NCBI GenBank assembly: GCA_025458465.1
Contig: JALOSK010000006.1
Location: 1 to 24,174, forward strand
Direction of reading: 5' to 3'
Source: Sandarakinorhabdus sp.
Lineage (GTDB): Bacteria; Pseudomonadota; Alphaproteobacteria; Sphingomonadales; Sphingomonadaceae
Length of the DNA: 24,174 nt
A program made the translations under genes and the position numbers. Under the pieces are notes generated by a model, which ran no database searches, had not been told where the DNA came from, and saw nothing but the letters and a program-made list of their open reading frames with translations. Of this stretch, positions 22,804 to 24,174 are shown piece after piece; the stretch's first letter is position 1, and each line of letters opens with the position of its first letter.

Positions 22804-23607
22804 TCAACCTTGCGACGCGGTCTTCTTCGGCGCCTCCGGCACCCAGCGCTCGATCAGCTTGTAGCTGCGCTCATACCATTTGGAGCCGGGATAATTGTTG
22901 CCCAGCACGGCCGCCGCCTTCACCGCCTCTTCGGGGATGCCCATGGCCAGATAGGATTCCACCAGGCGTTCCAGGGCCTCCGGGGCATGGCTGGTGGTTT
23001 CATAGCGTTCGACCACGGTGCGGAAGCGGATGATCGCCGCCAGATAGAGGCCCTGCCCCTGATAGAAACGGCCGATCTCCATTTCCTTGCCGGCCAGGTG
23101 ATCGCGCGCCAGATCGATCTTCAGCCGGGCATCGGCGGCATAATCGGTGTTGGGATAGCGGCGGATCAGTTCGCCCAGCGCATCCAGCGCCTGCTGGGTG
23201 ATCTTCTGATCCTTCTCCACGCCGGTGATCTGGTTGTAATAGCTCAATGCCACCATGTAATAGGCATAGGGCGCCTCGCGGCTGCCGGGGTGCAGCGACA
23301 GGAAGCGCTGCGCGGCGGCGATCGCTTCGCCATATTGGCCAGACACATAATAGCTGAACGACGACATCAGCTGCGCCCGGCGCGCCCACACGCTGTAGGG
23401 GTGCTGGCGTTCGACTTCGTCGAACTGCGCGGCAGCCAGCCGGTAGTTGCGCCGATCCAGCGTTTCGCGCGCGGCCGTGTAGAGCGTCTCCACGTCCTGC
23501 GCCAGGTAACGCTGGTCCTTCTTGGCCTTGCCGCCACCCGACGCACAGCCGGAAAGGACGACAAGTGCGGCAAGCGCGGCGAGGGCGATATGGCGCGAAC
23601 GGGGCAT
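22804..23607 (-). CDS. bamD: Outer membrane protein assembly factor BamD
   Basis: This 267-residue lipoprotein starts at ATG 23607. Its signal peptide ends in the lipobox LSGC, which makes Cys21 the lipidated residue. Residues about 33-240 form the five TPR-like repeats of BamD, with QDVETLYTAARETLDRRNY, ARRAQLMSSFSYYVSGQYGEA, RFLSLHPGSREAPYAYYM and RYPNTDYAADARLKIDLARD. BamD is an essential subunit of the beta-barrel assembly machine that inserts outer membrane proteins, including TonB-dependent receptors such as the one at 14537. The C-terminal GNNYPGSKWYERSYKLIER matches alphaproteobacterial homologues. It is the first gene of a two-gene unit with MAPEG. Its length is normal for the family. 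Confidence 0.96.
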   Translation of the reverse strand: MPRSRHIALAALAALVVLSGCASGGGKAKKDQRYLAQDVETLYTAARETLDRRNYRLAAAQFDEVERQHPYSVWARRAQLMSSFSYYVSGQYGEAIAAAQRFLSLHPGSREAPYAYYMVALSYYNQITGVEKDQKITQQALDALGELIRRYPNTDYAADARLKIDLARDHLAGKEMEIGRFYQGQGLYLAAIIRFRTVVERYETTSHAPEALERLVESYLAMGIPEEAVKAAAVLGNNYPGSKWYERSYKLIERWVPEAPKKTASQG

Positions 23608-23667
23608 GACGCGTTCCCTAGCAGGATGGCAGCGACGGGAAAAGCGCGATCGGCGGCCGGCGGCTGG

Positions 23668-24174
23668 TCAGACGGTCAGCACCACCTTGCCCAGCGCCTT
23701 CCTGTCCATCATCCAGCGGATCGCCGCCGGGCCTTCATCCAGAGCGAAATGGCGCGAGACGTGCGGCTTCAGCTTGCCATCGGCATACCAGCGCAGCAGT
23801 TCTTCCATATTCTCCTGGTGCAGCGCCGGTTCGTGCTGCGTGAACGCGCCCCAGAACACGCCCACGATGCTGGCCCCCTTGATCAGCGGCAGGTTCAGCG
23901 GCAGCGCCGGGATGGCGCCGGCGGCAAAGCCGATGACAAGATAGCGGCCATTCCAGGCAATGCTGCGGAACGCCGGCTCGGCAAAACGGTCGCCCACCGG
24001 ATCATAGATCACGTCCGCCCCGCGCCCGCCGGTCAGCGCCTTCACGCGCTCCTTCAGATCCTCGGTCGTGTAATTGATGGTCTCGTCGGCGCCCATCTCG
24101 CGGCAGAGCGCCAGTTTCTCGTCCGAACTGGCCGCCGCGATCACATGCGCGCCCATCACCTTGCCCAGTTCCAC
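23668..24174 (-). CDS. NADPH:quinone oxidoreductase family protein, C-terminal part (cut by right edge)
   Basis: The frame enters from the right edge with VELGKVMGAHVIAAASSDEK and ends at a stop near 23668, so 168-169 residues of the C-terminal half are visible. The beginning of the Rossmann domain, including its GxGxxG loop, lies beyond the window. GADETINYTTEDLKERVKAL, GRGADVIYDPVGDRFAEPAF and GRYLVIGFAAG are characteristic of zinc-independent quinone oxidoreductases of the medium-chain dehydrogenase superfamily, and the protein ends GKVVLTV as expected. It reduces quinones or enones with NADPH; the physiological substrate is unknown. About 60 bases separate its stop from the bamD ATG, on the same strand, so partial co-transcription is possible. 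Confidence 0.93.
   Translation of the reverse strand: MELGKVMGAHVIAAASSDEKLALCREMGADETINYTTEDLKERVKALTGGRGADVIYDPVGDRFAEPAFRSIAWNGRYLVIGFAAGAIPALPLNLPLIKGASIVGVFWGAFTQHEPALHQENMEELLRWYADGKLKPHVSRHFALDEGPAAIRWMMDRKALGKVVLTV

Overview
This is a GC-rich, densely packed chromosomal segment with strong GC bias at third codon positions. It most likely comes from an alphaproteobacterium of the order Sphingomonadales. Four things point that way: a large TonB-dependent receptor with a typical sphingomonad N-terminus, a pseudoazurin, a DUF2855 gene beside an acyl-CoA dehydrogenase, and the style of the BamD, MAPEG and beta-lactamase-family proteins. The assignment to order is an inference from protein style. 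I saw no phage genes, insertion sequences, integrase, CRISPR array or rRNA; the region reads as core and accessory housekeeping chromosome.

Layout, left to right. (1) The 5' two thirds or so of an exported M1 metallopeptidase runs leftward off the window edge. It is divergent from a small secreted protein gene. (2) That small gene overlaps a rightward cluster of ABC ATPase, FtsX/MacB-type permease with a His-rich loop, exported DUF3299 protein and exported serine beta-lactamase-family hydrolase (1739-5697), joined by ATGA and GTGA overlaps or short gaps. The ATPase/permease/DUF3299 trio resembles known metal-linked (zinc) ABC systems. (3) A leftward tRNA-Pro(UGG) is wedged between the hydrolase and a rightward PYROXD2-like FAD oxidoreductase. 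(4) Leftward genes follow: an AdiC-like APC permease, a pseudoazurin with its own strong terminator, and a DUF2855 gene downstream of an acyl-CoA dehydrogenase. (5) Rightward: an Amidohydrolase_3 enzyme overlapping a GNAT acetyltransferase, then a 356-base structured leader, a 912-residue TonB-dependent receptor, a terminator, and an exported RidA-family protein with its own terminator. (6) Leftward: a SulP anion transporter followed closely by a beta-carbonic anhydrase, probably a bicarbonate uptake/interconversion pair. Divergent from it are a YcbL-type metallo-beta-lactamase-fold hydrolase and then a Wzx/MATE-type flippase. (7) Leftward at the right end: bamD followed by a MAPEG protein, and the C-terminal part of an NADPH:quinone oxidoreductase cut by the window edge.

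I found no clear new multi-gene defence or mobile system. The observations most worth a second look are the His-rich ABC cluster with a hairpin inside the ATPase's first codons, the structured leader of the TonB-dependent receptor, the TGTAAC-type motifs shared by four intergenic regions, the repeated terminator tail near 8747-8822, and several conserved but uncharacterised gene partnerships (secreted RidA beside a TonB-dependent receptor; DUF2855 with acyl-CoA dehydrogenase).
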